Shown piece after piece: positions 21,035-33,318 of a DNA stretch of 64,000 bases. The DNA is from Diphasiastrum complanatum. Taxonomy: Eukaryota; Streptophyta; Lycopodiopsida; Lycopodiales; Lycopodiaceae. The stretch is from positions 15,341,471 through 15,405,470 of the forward strand of contig CM055113.1 of NCBI GenBank assembly GCA_029204225.1. Direction: 5' to 3'. The stretch's first letter is position 1, and each line of letters begins with the position of its first letter. The notes under the pieces were generated by a model. That model was not told where the DNA came from. It saw only the letters and a program-made list of their open reading frames with translations, and ran no database searches. Both the position numbers and the translations under genes were made by a program.

Positions 21035-24000
21035 TTTATAGAGCCCTCCTCAAGCAACAGTGATAGCTTGACATAATACATGGTACATTTTTTGTTACAT
21101 TTGTGCACACATCACATTTATGATATGAGTTATTGTTAAGATTTAGTTTTTATCTTTCATGAAAGTCGAATTTCAAACTTTGGAATTGGCTAGTAGCTTT
21201 CAATGATAACAAGGCTTTTGCGTTTGGATCTTAAAATTTTCCCCAAATATAGATTTTTGACCTTCTACATTAAACATCCCTATGATTTGGGCTTCAAATT
21301 TGACAAGCAAATAAACCATCCTAAAGCTCTCAATCTCTTCTTCTTATTGCTCTATAGCATGCCTCTATCAAATCAACAACAATGGCTATTCTTGTCAGAA
21401 AGGCGTTCCATATTCATCTTCGATACTATACCCAAACTAACATGTACCACTCAATCGCCAAACCTACTCAGCATTGAACATTACACACTTGAGCAAAAGG
21501 TTATCCAATGACTAAATAGTGCATTCATCTATTCCAAGCAATTACAACTCTCAAGTTGCTCATAGTCATCCATAAGGTAGACAATACATTCATCTATGTG
21601 GACCAGTCAGTAATTTGACAACCCTAAGTGATCAATAACACCCATGATATGAGTTGGCCAGCTGCATGCATGCAAAGTACAGTATTACAGGAGGACTATT
21701 TTCCAATGCATGCACAAACTTTATAAAATGTCATCTACTTTGATGATTAATAAATTTGAAACAATCTTGAGGTGTAAAATATCATCCTTCTTTGCTCATC
21801 CTTGAAAATTCTAAAAAACGCTTGCAACATAAATCACCTTTTCGTATTTCAGGACAAAAATGCTTAGTGGGACAAGCATGCACTAACACTTTGGCCGATA
21901 TGTTATCATCACATAAAGTAATTATGAAGTTCAATAATCCAACAAATGGCCAAAAGGTCCTCAGGTATACATTCTAAAGGTGGGCCTTCATTATAGTTAG
22001 AAGGACCAAGTTAGGTAGAAGTTATTGATTGATTCCTAGTTAAAGTTGGATCTACCTTTAACAAGCTATAAATAATTCTTAAGTCATGCTAGAATGGAGG
22101 TTATTATTCATGTGTATGTTTTGGGAGTTTTGAAATGTTTAAAGCTTCTCTTCGGGAGCCTTCACAATTCTATTGAATCATGCGTGATAGATACATCACA
22201 TGGTAATGATATCGAACTCTAGGATAATGATGTATCTTGAATGCCATGCATTGTATTGTAATTTACCTTGTTTCAATAATGAATCTACAACTTCTTGGAT
22301 CAATAATGTGATGTTCATGGGTGTTATTGTACTTTCTCTATATTTTCATAGATATGCTATTTCTCTTCAATTTGACACTTAATTGGTCATGAAATGCTTA
22401 GGTAGATGTTGATTGGCACATCAAAGTACGACATAAAAGTAATACATTATGAAACTACTTGAATACAGTCATGTATAAGAACCATCAAAGGAACACAACT
22501 ATTTGCTTGAGCCAGAGAAACGAAAAGATTATCTGAATGAACCTATACACGTATCTCATCTGAACAGAATGTGCCTTGTGACATTCAAAGTGTGCATTTA
22601 CTTAATCTACAATACCCTACGCATAAGCCTCTTCTATACAAATACGCACTCTAATAACATTCAACATATTCCTCAAATATATCATAAGCCTATACCCATT
22701 TCTCTCTCATCACATTGGTCATGTTGTTGTGTCTAGAACAACACGTGACTTTTCTATAACAGATATCTCATCAATTGATGCCCTTGACTCAGGCATTGTG
22801 CACAAGGCTAATCAAGCACTCAAGGCAATAAAAATGGATCATAGCAATTATCGAAGAGGCACATGTGCATCCATAGTCTTTGAATTTGTCTCTACTCTAG
22901 AGTCTACACATTGCTCTACAAGCCTCTAGTACTTGGATAAACACGTGTTTCTCATGTCATAATCTTCTATATTACTATCCCATTGTAAACATGTAAAATT
23001 GTAATATCCATTGTAAGAAAAATGCTTGGTCACTAGCTTGTGGTGATTTTGTAAATGGAAATGAATAGCAAGTTCATTAGCTTGAGGTGACATGCTTATA
23101 TTTGCCATAGGGGTACACTAGGTCATATTTAGAGGCTGCTACACTGGCCTCCTAATATGTTGGCGATGACAAGTCAAAGAGACATGTGTCTTATGTTGTA
23201 TAGAACACTTGGTACAATACATGAGTGTTTTGATGGCTCTAGAGACTTTGCATTCTTGCCTATGTACAAGGTCCTGACAACTATACGTGTTCATGGCTAA
23301 TTGACATGTGCCATGTGTTAGCTTTGGATGTGTCAGGGTTTAGTGGTGCGGGTGCATGAGGGCTTGAATATGTGAGCCTTGGGATAGGCATTACTCATTG
23401 ATTCCTATGCAACAATGTTGGGAGGAGACTTGAATCATTGCTCTCTTTGGGTTTTAAGATTGTACGCTGTAAAAGGATCAAGTGCGGAGATCTGCCTAAC
23501 ATATGTTCATGTGCCGGAATCTTATGCCATTTCAAGTTCCAATGCCAAATTTTTGAACAACCTTGAAAGCTAGCATTCTATTTCTTAAGGTCTTCTTTGC
23601 TAGTTGGATGGCCACAATCATAGAATTGGTATGTTTGGGAGGATAGTTGATCGTTTTTTTTTCCTAGGCTGATTTCTAGCCTTCTTCTGTCCTCTTTTAT
23701 CAAAACAACTTGCCCTATAGGAGCCTGAAATCTCATTTGTTTCTTGCCGAATTTTGGTAACTTGTTGCTTGATCCTCTAGAGGTAGGTTGTTGTAGAGAT
23801 AGGCCAGTGGGCGACAAAATTTGGTGAAAATTGCTTTCTTTTGGCTAGTTTTTGAAGAATGTAAATCTTGATTGCTGATTTTTCAAGGGAAGGATGTGTA
23901 CAGAGCTTAGGTTTTGTTGTGTATGGTCAATTGCAATCCATTCTCAATGAACTATAGGTTGCTAAGCTTTGCTAGTCTTTTGTTTAAGAACCACAGGTAA

Positions 24001-24161
24001 TGCTTGCTTGGAAGTTGGAACCCTTCATAGCAGAAAAGGAACATCTGGTTCTTAACAATAAATAACATATGTCACAGTTTATAAATGATTTTTCACATCA
24101 TGAAGTGTAATCAACATCCTGTAGCTGAAATAGATATTGGAAGCATAAAAAATCTTATTAC
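21035..24161. other. No recognised element; presumed intron of THP1
   Basis: AT-rich sequence with no readable domain. A minus-strand open stretch at 23578-23817 (ends ...FYDCGHPTSKEDLKK) has a faint gag-like look but no complete zinc knuckle. The next THP1 exon was sought here and not found. Confidence 0.45.
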
Positions 24162-24251
24162 ACGATCCCGCGCAGGAAACTCCTCAAAGTCAAAGACACG
24201 CGCTGTCTCAATGCTTCTTATTACGCTCCTGCAAAGATGGACCGTCCCTAA
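24162..24251 (-). CDS. THP1: THP1/EER5 TREX-2 subunit, internal exon e
   Basis: 90-nt exon, 30 codons, phase 0: LGTVHLCRSVIRSIET...FDFEEFPARDR. Acceptor TTTTGTATGGCAG|TTAGGG, donor CGT|GTAATAAG. It matches the PCI-domain core 'LGTVHLCRSVIRSIETAR.FDFE.FP..DKVTYMYY' of plant THP1/PCID2 (recalled). The continuation expected next (VTYMYYTGRLEVFNE) was not found anywhere between here and position 1, so either the next intron is longer than 24 kb or the gene is broken downstream. The exon itself has no stop or frameshift, arguing for a living gene. Confidence 0.92.
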
Positions 24252-24827
24252 CTGCCATACAAAATTCCAAAATGAATAGTAAAATGTGGGATTTAAGGGC
24301 ACAATACCACAATACTTCAATTTATTTAGGAGCGACCAGCATAGAATATGTTCCAAATTTAAAGACTTTGCATAAGCACATTTAGCAAACATACCATGTC
24401 TGTCTACAAGCATGCCTGCATATGTGAGTCAACAGCATTTTTTTACTGCTCCTTAAGACAATTACCATCTGTCAAAGTTCATTACAGCCCAACAAATCTT
24501 GTATAAAACCTCTCTAGCAAAGCTTTCAGCACCTCTGTTTCAGATAATTTTCGATTTCGATTCAAAACTCGCACAGTATTCTTTAGTTTGGTTGAACCGC
24601 AAATCTTGAAATGATTGGTGAACATTTACACTGTTAATTGTGAAAATTTGTGCTACAGCTTCAATCATACAAGAAAATCAGTTCATGATAGTCGGCAGGT
24701 AAGCACTGCTCACTGAGGTTGTTGGAGTTTCAAACTATAACTACTGAATAGTGCTGAGAGGTCCTAGTTATGGCAACACCTTGGAAGCGATTAGAAGAAG
24801 CTTTACCACACATTTGTGAGTATGCAC

Positions 24828-25258
24828 TGTTAGGAATTAATGTTTATTTGATATCCCTTAATGATAGTTTGGCCATGCCTGCGTGCTATTATAGGGGCCA
24901 TTACTATTTATAGTAAATTTGTTTTTTATTGCTTATGCATGTAGGTGGGGCGCACTACTACTAGATTAAGATCCATTTTACTACTTAGAAATTCACCTTG
25001 GGTCTTTACCCAATATAGGTAGTAATTTTAGCAATGAACTTTTGTTCTTTTGTTATTAGCTTGATGCTTTTAGCTTTTCACATAGATTAGAGAAAGTATA
25101 TATGTAGGCTGGCGCCCCACCACATGATCATTCCAGTGTTTTATGAGCTTTGCTCAATTCTCCTATAATCTGAATTCTCTTTAATCTCTATGCTTGGTTT
25201 ATGTGAGTGCTAGTAGGACTAGTAACTCCATCTAGAATTTGTATGAAAAATTCTAACA
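24828..25258 (+). repeat. copia-3(+) 5' LTR (431 bp)
   Basis: TGTTAGGAATTAATG...TTCTAACA followed by the primer site TGGTATCCGAGC (two changes from consensus). It has a close opposite-strand copy at 43306-43732. It lies 576 bp from the THP1 exon e acceptor. A TATA-like run (GTATATATG) is at about 25097. Confidence 0.85.
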
Positions 25259-25947
25259 TGGTATCCGAGCAGGCTTTTTGGTGGGAGAGAGATTTCTTTT
25301 TGCAGGGTTGCAAGAAGTGGATTGGAGGAGTGGATCGCTGGCTGTAGCTACGTGTTGGATCGCTAGTTGCATGTTGATCATTGAACTGGAATCAAACTTG
25401 GTGGATCGCTGAGTTGAAAGCAGATCCGAACTGCTAACAGCTGTTTTCTGTTTGCTGAGAACCTGAATTGTTGTCTACAGATTGATCACATTGTTGTTGT
25501 TGGAAACAGTTTGCTGGTTGGAATTAGTCAAATTGCAGTTCGCTATTGTTAGAATTGTGGATCTACTCTTTGCTGATAGTTCGCTGTCTGATTGCTGGAA
25601 AAAGACCATATCGCTGATGTTTCAGATCTAAACGCTGTCAGATCGCTGAGAAGGAAGACTTGTTAGTCATCTGCTGACAATTCGCTGGGTATTCTATTTG
25701 ATAGTATGCTGCTTTAATCTGCTGCTGGATCGGTGAATTTATAGACAGACTGATCGTTGACAGATCTGGTTACTAACTATCTATTGCCACACTAGATCGC
25801 TGATTGCCTATAGCTGGATCGTTGCTATCAAACTTGTGACCGCTAGTGATCAGAACTTGTTCGTTGGTAAGGTTGATGACCTACAGATTGGCGCTACAGG
25901 TGTTTTCTTGAGATTCAGGTTGCTGAGAGTTGTTAAAGATCAGTATA
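25259..25947 (+). other. copia-3(+) primer site and leader
   Basis: Starts with TGGTATCCGAGC. The leader is dense in (G)ATCGCTG/TTCGCTG words (about ten in 690 bp) and has no coding sense. The copia-3(-) leader has the same habit, there expanded into a 24-bp tandem array. Confidence 0.7.
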
Positions 25948-26040
25948 ATGGCAGGCTTGAATGATGTTGTGTTGCTAGGTCTAGTAAGCTAGACGGGATG
26001 AACTACAGTATATGGAAGTTCAAGATGCAAATATTCTCCA
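25948..26040 (+). pseudogene. copia-3(+) gag, N-terminal stub
   Basis: ATG at 25948 (MAGLNDVVLLGL) and, after a slip, LDGMNYSIWKFKMQIF, the usual start of copia gag. It is joined at about 26041 to LINE reverse-transcriptase sequence; the rest of the element is missing. Confidence 0.75.
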
Positions 26041-27227
26041 GGAATTGCGGGTGTATCACACTATCCCCTCCGTTGTTTGCACTTTATATTGATGATCTTG
26101 AGCGCCTCATTCGTGAAGAAGGTGGAGATGGTTGCCCGCTGGCTCATTTGCTCATCCCCATTCTGCTTTGTGCTGATGACATTGTCCTGCTTTCTTCCTC
26201 ATTAGAAGGGTTGCAGTGTCACTTACAGGTCTTACATCGGTTTTGTGTTGCTTGGGGTCTCTTTGTTAACTTAAAAAAGACGAAGATCATGATTTTCAAC
26301 ACCAATCGACAAAGCCTTCACAATTATCAATTCTTCTATGACGGCCAGGAAGTTGACATTGTTGCCTCTTATACTTACTTGGGAGTCCTGTTTACTGCGC
26401 CCCTTCTTGGTTTCCGCCGGGCTGCATTTGCGCACATTTTCTCTGGTCTTTCAGCATTGGTCCAGTTCGAGCGTGGTTGTACAATGAATCATATTTTTGA
26501 TCCCGCTACTAGATGCCAGTTGTTTCACACACTGGTGGTTCCAGCAGTGATGTATGCCTTCGAGATTTGGTTGCGAGGACTTTCTCTCCGGGACTAGGCA
26601 GGCATTTCCGCATTCAGGCCACTATGTTGGGTCGCATGATATGTGCCAAGACTACCACCCCTCAAGATATCCTATGTGCAGAGTTTGCTACTCCTCTGAT
26701 CATCCTTGAGAGATTTTTCCGCCTTATTCTTTTTCTTCAGCGAATTCAGGAGATTCGTGCATCTCACCCGGATAGATACATCTACGGTTACTTCTTCACG
26801 TGTCCTAGCTGATTCCCATGCCAAGCTATCCTGGTACCAGCAGGCGTCTGATCTCTTACACATCTGGGCATCTCTATCATGAATCTTCCTCGTGGTACGC
26901 ATTCATATATTCGAGGCTATTTATTCCGTCGATATATGCAGCAGACTTGGAGCTCCCTCCCTATCACACGGCCTGCGCTATCGTCTTGGGCAGTTGCGCA
27001 TTTCCTCTCATCAGCTTGCTGTTGAGGCCGGTCGTGCATGGGATATCCCCCGGGAGCGTCATCTATGTCGCTTGTGCTCGTTGCAAGAGGTGGAAGATGA
27101 AGCCCATTTCCTCCTCAGATGTCCGTTGTATTATGAGATACGGGGGAGGTATTATTGTCTCTTTCGCGATGGCCCGCATACACTTCGCAGTTTTGTCTCC
27201 TATCCGGATGCTCGTTGCTTGGGACTT
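26041..27227 (+). pseudogene. LINE-C ORF2, RT to zinc-finger region
   Basis: RT palm box reads CADD (ILLCADDIVLL, about 26165) where YADD is expected. Then KKTKIMIFNTNRQSL, YTYLGVLFTAP, and, after frame changes at about 26515 and 26890, the C-terminal domain RISSHQLAVEAGRA with the CCHC finger CRLCSLQEVEDEAHFLLRC (about 27066-27122) and YYEIRGRYYCLFRDGP. A stop at 26595-26597 and frameshifts make it non-functional. Confidence 0.85.
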
Positions 27228-27577
27228 TGTAATAAGTCCTAACAACACAGTAGGTAACTGATCTACCCAACCTTGCCTACTCCCTGATATAGAGTAAGCC
27301 CCTCCTAGCCCAGGGTGAGGACTGGCAGCATGCAACTACCAAGTGTCGGCCACGTGGCACTGACGTGGCCGACTGCACGTCGGGACCCAACTGGGGGCCC
27401 TGTCCTGCTGACAGGGTCCCTAGACTGTGTTAGGCCCGCCATAGCTATGGACCGTGCTGGAGCACACTACTCACACTGTCTTGCCCTGTTGGTCGTGTAC
27501 ACTGGACACGACCCTGACTGTGGTATCTGACCTATCTGTGTTCTCTAGGGTTCGGCACTAGTCACAAGCTCGTAACA
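27228..27577 (-). repeat. G1b 3' LTR (350 bp)
   Basis: Minus strand TGTTACGAGCTTG...TTATTACA; preceded by the purine tract (27578-27590). About 13 bp shorter than its partner because of deletions near 27243-27256. Confidence 0.93.
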
Positions 27578-27591
27578 CTCCCTCCCCCTTA

Positions 27592-28948
27592 AGAACCGTC
27601 TTGGTCCTCTAAGACAAGTCTGGAAAAATCTTGTGAAGGTCGCTGCCTCTTTCCCAAGTGGCATTCTCAACAGGCTGATCATTCCACTTGACCAAATATT
27701 CTCGGTATAGAGTATGACAAGTCTGCGTCTCTCTACTATCAAGAATCTCCTCTGGTTCATGTGGTTGCTGAGGATCCAATGGGAGAACTAGAACACTGTC
27801 CCCTACCAGATTTTCTGATCTGGTTAAGGCTTTTCGTAACTGACTTACACGAAAGACTGGAAAAACCTTACTACTGCCTAGTCTCCTACTGATGGTAAAG
27901 GGACCACAATACCTTGGAGACAACTTAGCACACACTCCTGATTTGAGGGTTTTAGAGTCAACTGGGACTCTCAAGTAGACTTTCTCACCAGCAGAGAACT
28001 GCACATCCCGTCTGTGTGGATCTGCATAATGCCTGGCTTGATCCTGGGGCTGCCTGATGCTACGCTTAGCATGTTCTATCATCTGGTTTAGGTCCTCTAA
28101 AAAGTTTCTGGCTGCTTCAACTTTTTCTTGTTTAAACCCTACAGCTGTGGGTGAGCGCTGAAAACCGTACATCAGCATAAATGGGTTGTATCTCGTAGCT
28201 TAATGTTTGGTACTGCTGTAAGCAAACTCTAATATCGAGAGATACTCCTCCCAATTAGTCTGCTTCTTGCTGACGTATGCACGAAGCATATCCTCCAGCA
28301 CCTGATTTACCCTCTCTGTTTGACCGTCCGTCTGTGGATGGTCGGTGGTACTCATATTAAGTTTAGTATGGAGATGATGGAATACTGCCCTCCAAAAATT
28401 TCCATTAAACTTATTGTCCCGGTCGCTGACTATGCCGGAAGGTAGACCGTACAATTTAAATAGCCCGTCTACCAACAACCTCGCTAACTCTAGAGCTCTA
28501 ACGGTTGTTTTGGTCGGAATAAAATGAGCCATTTTGGTCAGACGGTCAACTGTGACCCATATAGCGTCATTACCCTTTTGGGTTTTAGGGAGGCCTACTA
28601 TAAAATCCATGGAGATACTCTCCCATTTACCAGCTGGTATTTTAAGGGCTGCAACAACCCTCATGCCTTTAAACGCTCTACTTTATTTACTTCACATTTC
28701 TGGCAACTGGTTACATACTGTTGGACGTCCTTTTTCATACTAGGCCAGAAAAATTGCCTACGAAGAAGCTCATAGGTCTTCTGTATGCCTGGGTGTCCCG
28801 CACTAGGATTGTCATGACATTCATATAGGACCTGCTGCCTATAATCCTCTGAATTGGGGACACATACTCTATCTCTATAGAGCAAGTACTCATCCTGAAT
28901 GGAATACTGTTTCCATTTGAATCCTTGAGTCAACTGACCCTCAACCAT
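27592..28948 (-). pseudogene. G1b integrase and chromodomain
   Basis: Zinc finger CHDNPSAGHPGIQKTYELL...CQKCEVNK; a frame change at about 28662; DDE core (SMDFIVGLPKTQKG, VSDRDNKF, DHPQTDGQTERVN); stop TAA 28202-28200; GPY-like C-terminal region (LSPRYCGPFTISRRLG) with a 30-bp in-frame deletion relative to G1a; chromodomain (EEILDSRETQT, YREYLVKWNDQPVENATWER). The chromodomain is thought to steer integration to marked chromatin in chromoviruses. Confidence 0.9.
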
Positions 28949-29601
28949 TGGGGTTTGCTTGGGTAATACAGGCTCAGAATCCTCAATGTCATCTGACGAC
29001 GTATACTCGGACTCATTATCATCCTCAACGGAAGCTGCCGTATTCTTGGATGAACTGGCACCAGCCCCGGAAACTGGTTCTGGAGTCTATAACTGTCTGT
29101 TCTGGACTGAGTTCCAGATAGTAGAGAAGAATGCATCATGTTGGCACTTCCCTCTCAAGGACTCGAGTAACTCATTACGAATCTGAGTAAAACTCAGCTC
29201 GTTTATCATAGGCATTCTGGTAAGGGCATCTGCTACTGTATTGAATTTCCCCCGTCTATATCTGATAGACATATCAAACTCTTGCATCAACTCTGCCCAA
29301 CGAGCTTTCCGACCTGTAAGCTCAAGTTGATTGCAAAGGTATCTGAGACTTTCATGGTCTGTCAGGACCTCAAAGTTGGCACCATATAAATAGTGCCTCC
29401 AAGTCTTAAGGGCATGGACTATAGACAAGAGTTCCTTTTCATAGGCACTGTACCTAGTCTGACCTGGCTCGAGTTTTTTACTCTTGAACGCAACTGGTCG
29501 TCCACCCTGAGTTAGCACAGCACCAACTGCAAAGTCGCTAGCATCTGTTTCGACCACAAATGGCTGATTGGGGTCGACGACTTTTAAAACTGGTGCTGTA
29601 G
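28949..29601 (-). pseudogene. G1b RNase H and acidic linker
   Basis: [51 protein letters not shown] and [12 protein letters not shown] are the RNase H motifs. Then a linker of about 60 residues, rich in Ser, Asp and Glu ([17 protein letters not shown]), not part of a known domain, leads to the integrase. A stop at 29089-29087 lies at the start of the linker. Confidence 0.85.
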
Positions 29602-30654
29602 CTAAGGCTGTTTGAGAGCATCAAAGCTCTCCTGCTGTGCGGAACAACTGAGTATGGCTTTAACCTTATTCGGGTCCATCTTAATCCCATCTGACGAGAT
29701 AATGTGACCCAAATATGCTACTTCTTCAACGAAGAATTCACACTTGGATTGTTTAGCATAAAGCTTATGCTTTCTGAGCAGTCGAAACACCTTTCTAAGG
29801 TGTTTTAGATGCTCCTTTCTCGTTTTGTTGTAGACGAGGATGTCATCTAAAAATACGACTACAAACTTACCCAAGTATGGTCTGAGGACACTGTTCATCA
29901 AGGTCATAAAGGTAGCTGGAGCATTTGTGAGCCCAAATGGCATCACCTTAAACTCATAATGACCATGACGAGTCCTAAAAGCTGTTTTCGAGACATGTTC
30001 GGACTTTATACGGACTTGATGATATCCCGATCTGAGGTCTATTTTACTGAAAAATTTAGCCCAGTCGAGTTGATCAAACAATTCGTCTGCCCGAGGCATA
30101 AGATACTTATTCTTTATTGTGACTTTATTGAGGGCTCCGTAATCTACGTAAAGACGCATAGACCCCTCCTTTTTCACCAATAGGACTGGTGAGGCCCATG
30201 GTGAACTATTGGTCTGAATTTGGCCTTTCCCAAGATAATCTATTAACTGCCTAGTTATTTCTTCATCCTGTGTTCGGCTGACCCGATACGGAGGTTTAGA
30301 AAGAGGTGCTATACCTGGTACTAGGTTTATTACATGATCTACCTCTCTGCTAGGTGGCAAACCATGTGGCAAATCTTCAGGAAAAACATCTTTAAATTTA
30401 GACAATAAAGTTTCTAATTTACTGATTTTCTATTGTATAGAACTAGAAATAGAAACTTCAGGAATAAACTGAAAGTCACATAAGAATACCTGATGTTCAT
30501 CGTCTCCGTTTAGCTGACAGAGCTCTGAACTGCAAACCATAGGGCTGTTGGGAACATCATGCTCCCCATGCAACTGGATCTCTCGGCCTTTATGCTGAAA
30601 GCTGAGGGTGTTCTCCTGATAGTTTCTGTGGAGGGAAGGTCCTAAACTGTAGAG
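29602..30654 (-). pseudogene. G1b reverse transcriptase
   Basis: After a stop at 30432-30430 (Gln in G1a): [56 protein letters not shown], catalytic FLDD (about 29860-29849), [17 protein letters not shown] deletion of roughly 160 bp removes the connection helices between RT and RNase H that are present in G1a (11315-11490), and the frame shifts after it. Confidence 0.9.
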
Positions 30655-31374
30655 TCAATCTCTCCCGAGAACAATGTCTGTTCGATCCAAGTGCATTATC
30701 TGAAAGTTTATTTCATCTTGGTACCCCTGAATACCAAGATCTAACTTACTTACCATAGTTTCCCATATTTTTTTATCTTCACCCTTAGCTAATGAAACTA
30801 TGTACCTATGCTGACTAGGTACTTCTGGTAGTTTAAGCTTTTTAACCAGGGTGTAGTTGATGAAATTATGGGTTGCCCCATCCTCAACCATAACTCTTAC
30901 TGACTGGTTACCAACTTTCCCATGCATACGTACTAGGTCATGCGGCCCAAAGCTGAAGGGTCTCGCTAGCATTGCAGAGGTCAACTGGCAACAGTGTTCA
31001 TGATCTTCATGATACACTTTGATCTCGGAAGCTGCCGAGTCACTGGGGAAACTTACAGTCTGAACAAGATGAACTTGTTTCTTATCTTTTTTATCTTTTT
31101 TAGTGAAAGGCCCCTTGGGACACTGTCTAACTGTGTGTCCCTTGCCCATACACACAAAGCACAAACGTTCTTGTTTGGCTTTCTCAAAATCTTCTGGTTT
31201 TAAGGGCTGTATGAGCGAAGGGCGTTTCTGAGGAGCTTCACTTTTTAATTTTTCTTCTTTCTTTCTTTTAAAATTTTTTTTTTTTAAATTGAAAGTCTTT
31301 CTGAGGAGGCTGCTCAGAAAGGGGCTATTGTCTCGCCCTCTTCCTACCCACTGAATCATCATAGATTTGAGCAT
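30655..31374 (-). pseudogene. G1b nucleocapsid and protease
   Basis: Lys-rich stretch, zinc knuckle CFVCMGKGHTVRQC (about 31168-31127), then the retroviral-type aspartic protease (MVEDGATHNFI, 30877-30885 for Glu-Asp-Gly; LDLGIQGYQDEINFQI; DIVLGRD). The usual catalytic Asp-Ser/Thr-Gly reads Glu-Asp-Gly here and Asp-Asp-Gly in G4. The frame ends at TGA 30657-30655, where related copies have Trp (GRDW/GREW). Confidence 0.85.
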
Positions 31375-32194
31375 ATCTGAGAGCTTGCTCCAGGGTAGTA
31401 GGCGAGTTTCTCTGGACCTCTACTTTATATTTATCTTTGAGGCCTCGGACAAACCCTCTGATTTTCTGATAATCATCCATATTTTTAATCTTTAAAATTG
31501 CTTCTCGATACTGCAAGATATATTGGATTAGGGACTTGTCCATTACCGTTCTTTCCCAGGCCTCCTAGGCTCTATCAAGTTCATTTTCTGGTAGGAATTC
31601 TCTTAGGAAAGCTTCTTCAAAAGCTTTCCATGACTGGGGAGTCTGCCCAGTCTCCTGGAGATTTAACCACCACTTATAGGCCATGGGCCCTAAGGAAAGA
31701 CTGGCCTCAATTGCTTGCAAATGGTCAGGGGTCTGTTTAAGAGCATGAATGTTCTTCCATTTGCTGAGGAAGGTTTGTAGAATATCTGCATTTCTATCCT
31801 TCTCTTCCCCATTAAAAGTAGGAGGCTTTAAATCTTTAAAAACACTGGGATGAGACCGTAAAGTCTCACCCGAAACTGATGGAAGGGGAGAAGGGGACAA
31901 CTGAGTAGTGGAGGGAAGGCTTCCTTTCGCGGAACTCATAATCAAGTCTTTGAGTTCAGCGAACGAGTCATCCACACTGAACTTGAAATTGGCTAATGCC
32001 AACTTCAGTTCTTCCACGTCTGTTACCAAGTGGAGAAACTGCTCCTTGGTAACCAGGTCGTCGAGTCCTTCGGCGAACTGTTCCTGTTCTTCCATTTCCA
32101 TTGGTTCTTTCCCTTTACTGTAAGCCAAGGCTTCTGTTTCAAGCTCATCGATGCCTCTCTCCGGGAGTTGATCAAGTCCCTCAGGAGTGGTCAT
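31325..32194 (-). pseudogene. G1b gag, capsid part
   Basis: ATG at 32194: MTTPEGLDQLPERG, an acidic EMEEQEQFAEGLDDL, then the capsid core (PPTFNGEEKDRNADILQ, EASLSLGPMAYKWWLN, FLREFLPENELDRA). Stop TAG 31567-31565 replaces a Trp present in G1a. The frame continues (MDKSLIQYILQYREAIL...NSPTTLEQALRYAQIYDDS) to 31325, where a shift leads to the nucleocapsid. Confidence 0.88.
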
Positions 32195-32940
32195 TTTCAG
32201 AACTGAAAGAGAGGTACCTTAACTTCTGAAGCAAAAAAAGTCAGAAAGACTAATTTACAACTATACAAGGGAAGGAAAGAAAACTTAGCTCTTTCTACAG
32301 CTCTTCCTCAACTGCTTTTAGACCTGTGGTTCTGAGAAATTTGAATAGAAGGCGGAAAAAGTGCAAAAAGATCTGAAATTTTTGCAATCCCCCCTCGCTG
32401 GTCTGACAGCATCCCAATTTGTCCACAAAAAGGCAAATTTGAAGTCCAAAAGCACCTCTGAATTCTGAGATTTCAAAAGCCCCCTGCTCGCTGATCTGGC
32501 AGAATTTCTATTGCTCCAAATCTTTGAAGTTGAGGCCCAAAAGTTTGTCTAAAATCTGGATTTTCAGAAGCACTGGCAGCGCTGACCCTGCTCTTCCCTT
32601 TTGCTTCAAACTTGCTGAGAACTACTGAATTTTCCCCTGGCAACCAGATGCAAGTCTCTGGATTTACAGCGATGGAGGTGCTTGCTTATTCCTACTCTAA
32701 TTCCGCTGGAAAATGTGTAGAAAACTCTCTGAACCCTGTGATGAACAGTTGCCTTTCCAGCGAGCTACCTACACATGGAATCTAACTCCTTACTTCTGTA
32801 ATTTCTCAGTGTATTTCAAAGGTTTGAAGGCTGCATCTACAGCGATCTTCCTACTCTATTCCTCTCTGAGAATCTAAGAGATTTTTCCTATCCTCTGATA
32901 GCTTTCTCTACTGCTGCTACTAAGCTCCCAAAGATGGAGA
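32195..32940 (-). other. G1b leader
   Basis: About 746 bp without coding sense, containing CAGCGA/TCGCTG words (near 32396, 32489, 32578, 32670, 32759, 32841) as in the G1a leader. Confidence 0.65.
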
Positions 32941-32955
32941 TGGCTCTGATACCAG
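32941..32955 (-). promoter_or_regulatory. G1b primer-binding site
   Basis: Minus strand CTGGTATCAGAGCCA, initiator tRNA-Met complement, as in G1a. Confidence 0.9.
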
Positions 32956-33318
32956 TGTAATAAGTCCTAACACCACACCACAGTAGGGCAAAAACTAACT
33001 GATCCACCCAACCTTGCCTACTCCCTGATATAGAGTAAACCCCTCCTAGCCCAGTGTGAGGACTGGTGGCATGCAACTACCAAGTGTCGGCCACGTGGCA
33101 CTGACGTGGCCGACTGCACGTCGGGACCCAACTGGGGGCCCTGTCCTGCTGACAGGGTCCCTAGATTGTGTTAGGCCCACCATAGCTATGGACCGTGCTG
33201 GAGCACACTACTCACACTGTCTTGCCCTGTTGGTCGAGTACACTGGACATGACCCTGACCGTGGTATCTGACCTATCTGTGTTCTCTAGGGTTCGGCACT
33301 GGTCACGAGCTCGTAACA
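32956..33318 (-). repeat. G1b 5' LTR (363 bp)
   Basis: Minus strand TGTTACGAGCTCG...CTTATTACA, then the primer site. Flanked by GACTT (33319-33323). Confidence 0.93.

Larger units (their letters stand above)
27228..33318 (-). mobile_element. G1b: complete-length gypsy chromovirus (6,091 bp)
   Basis: Order on the minus strand: 5' LTR 33318-32956, primer site 32955-32941, leader, gag, protease, RT, RNase H, integrase, chromodomain, polypurine tract, 3' LTR 27577-27228. Target duplication GACTT on both sides, inside LINE-C. It is the reference copy for G1a. Coding parts are broken by stops, frameshifts and deletions. Confidence 0.95.

Noticed and set aside
23578-23817. Possible gag fragment (CGHPTSKEDLKK)
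   Set aside because: Only a partial Cys-His pattern; no neighbouring retroelement domain, so left unannotated.
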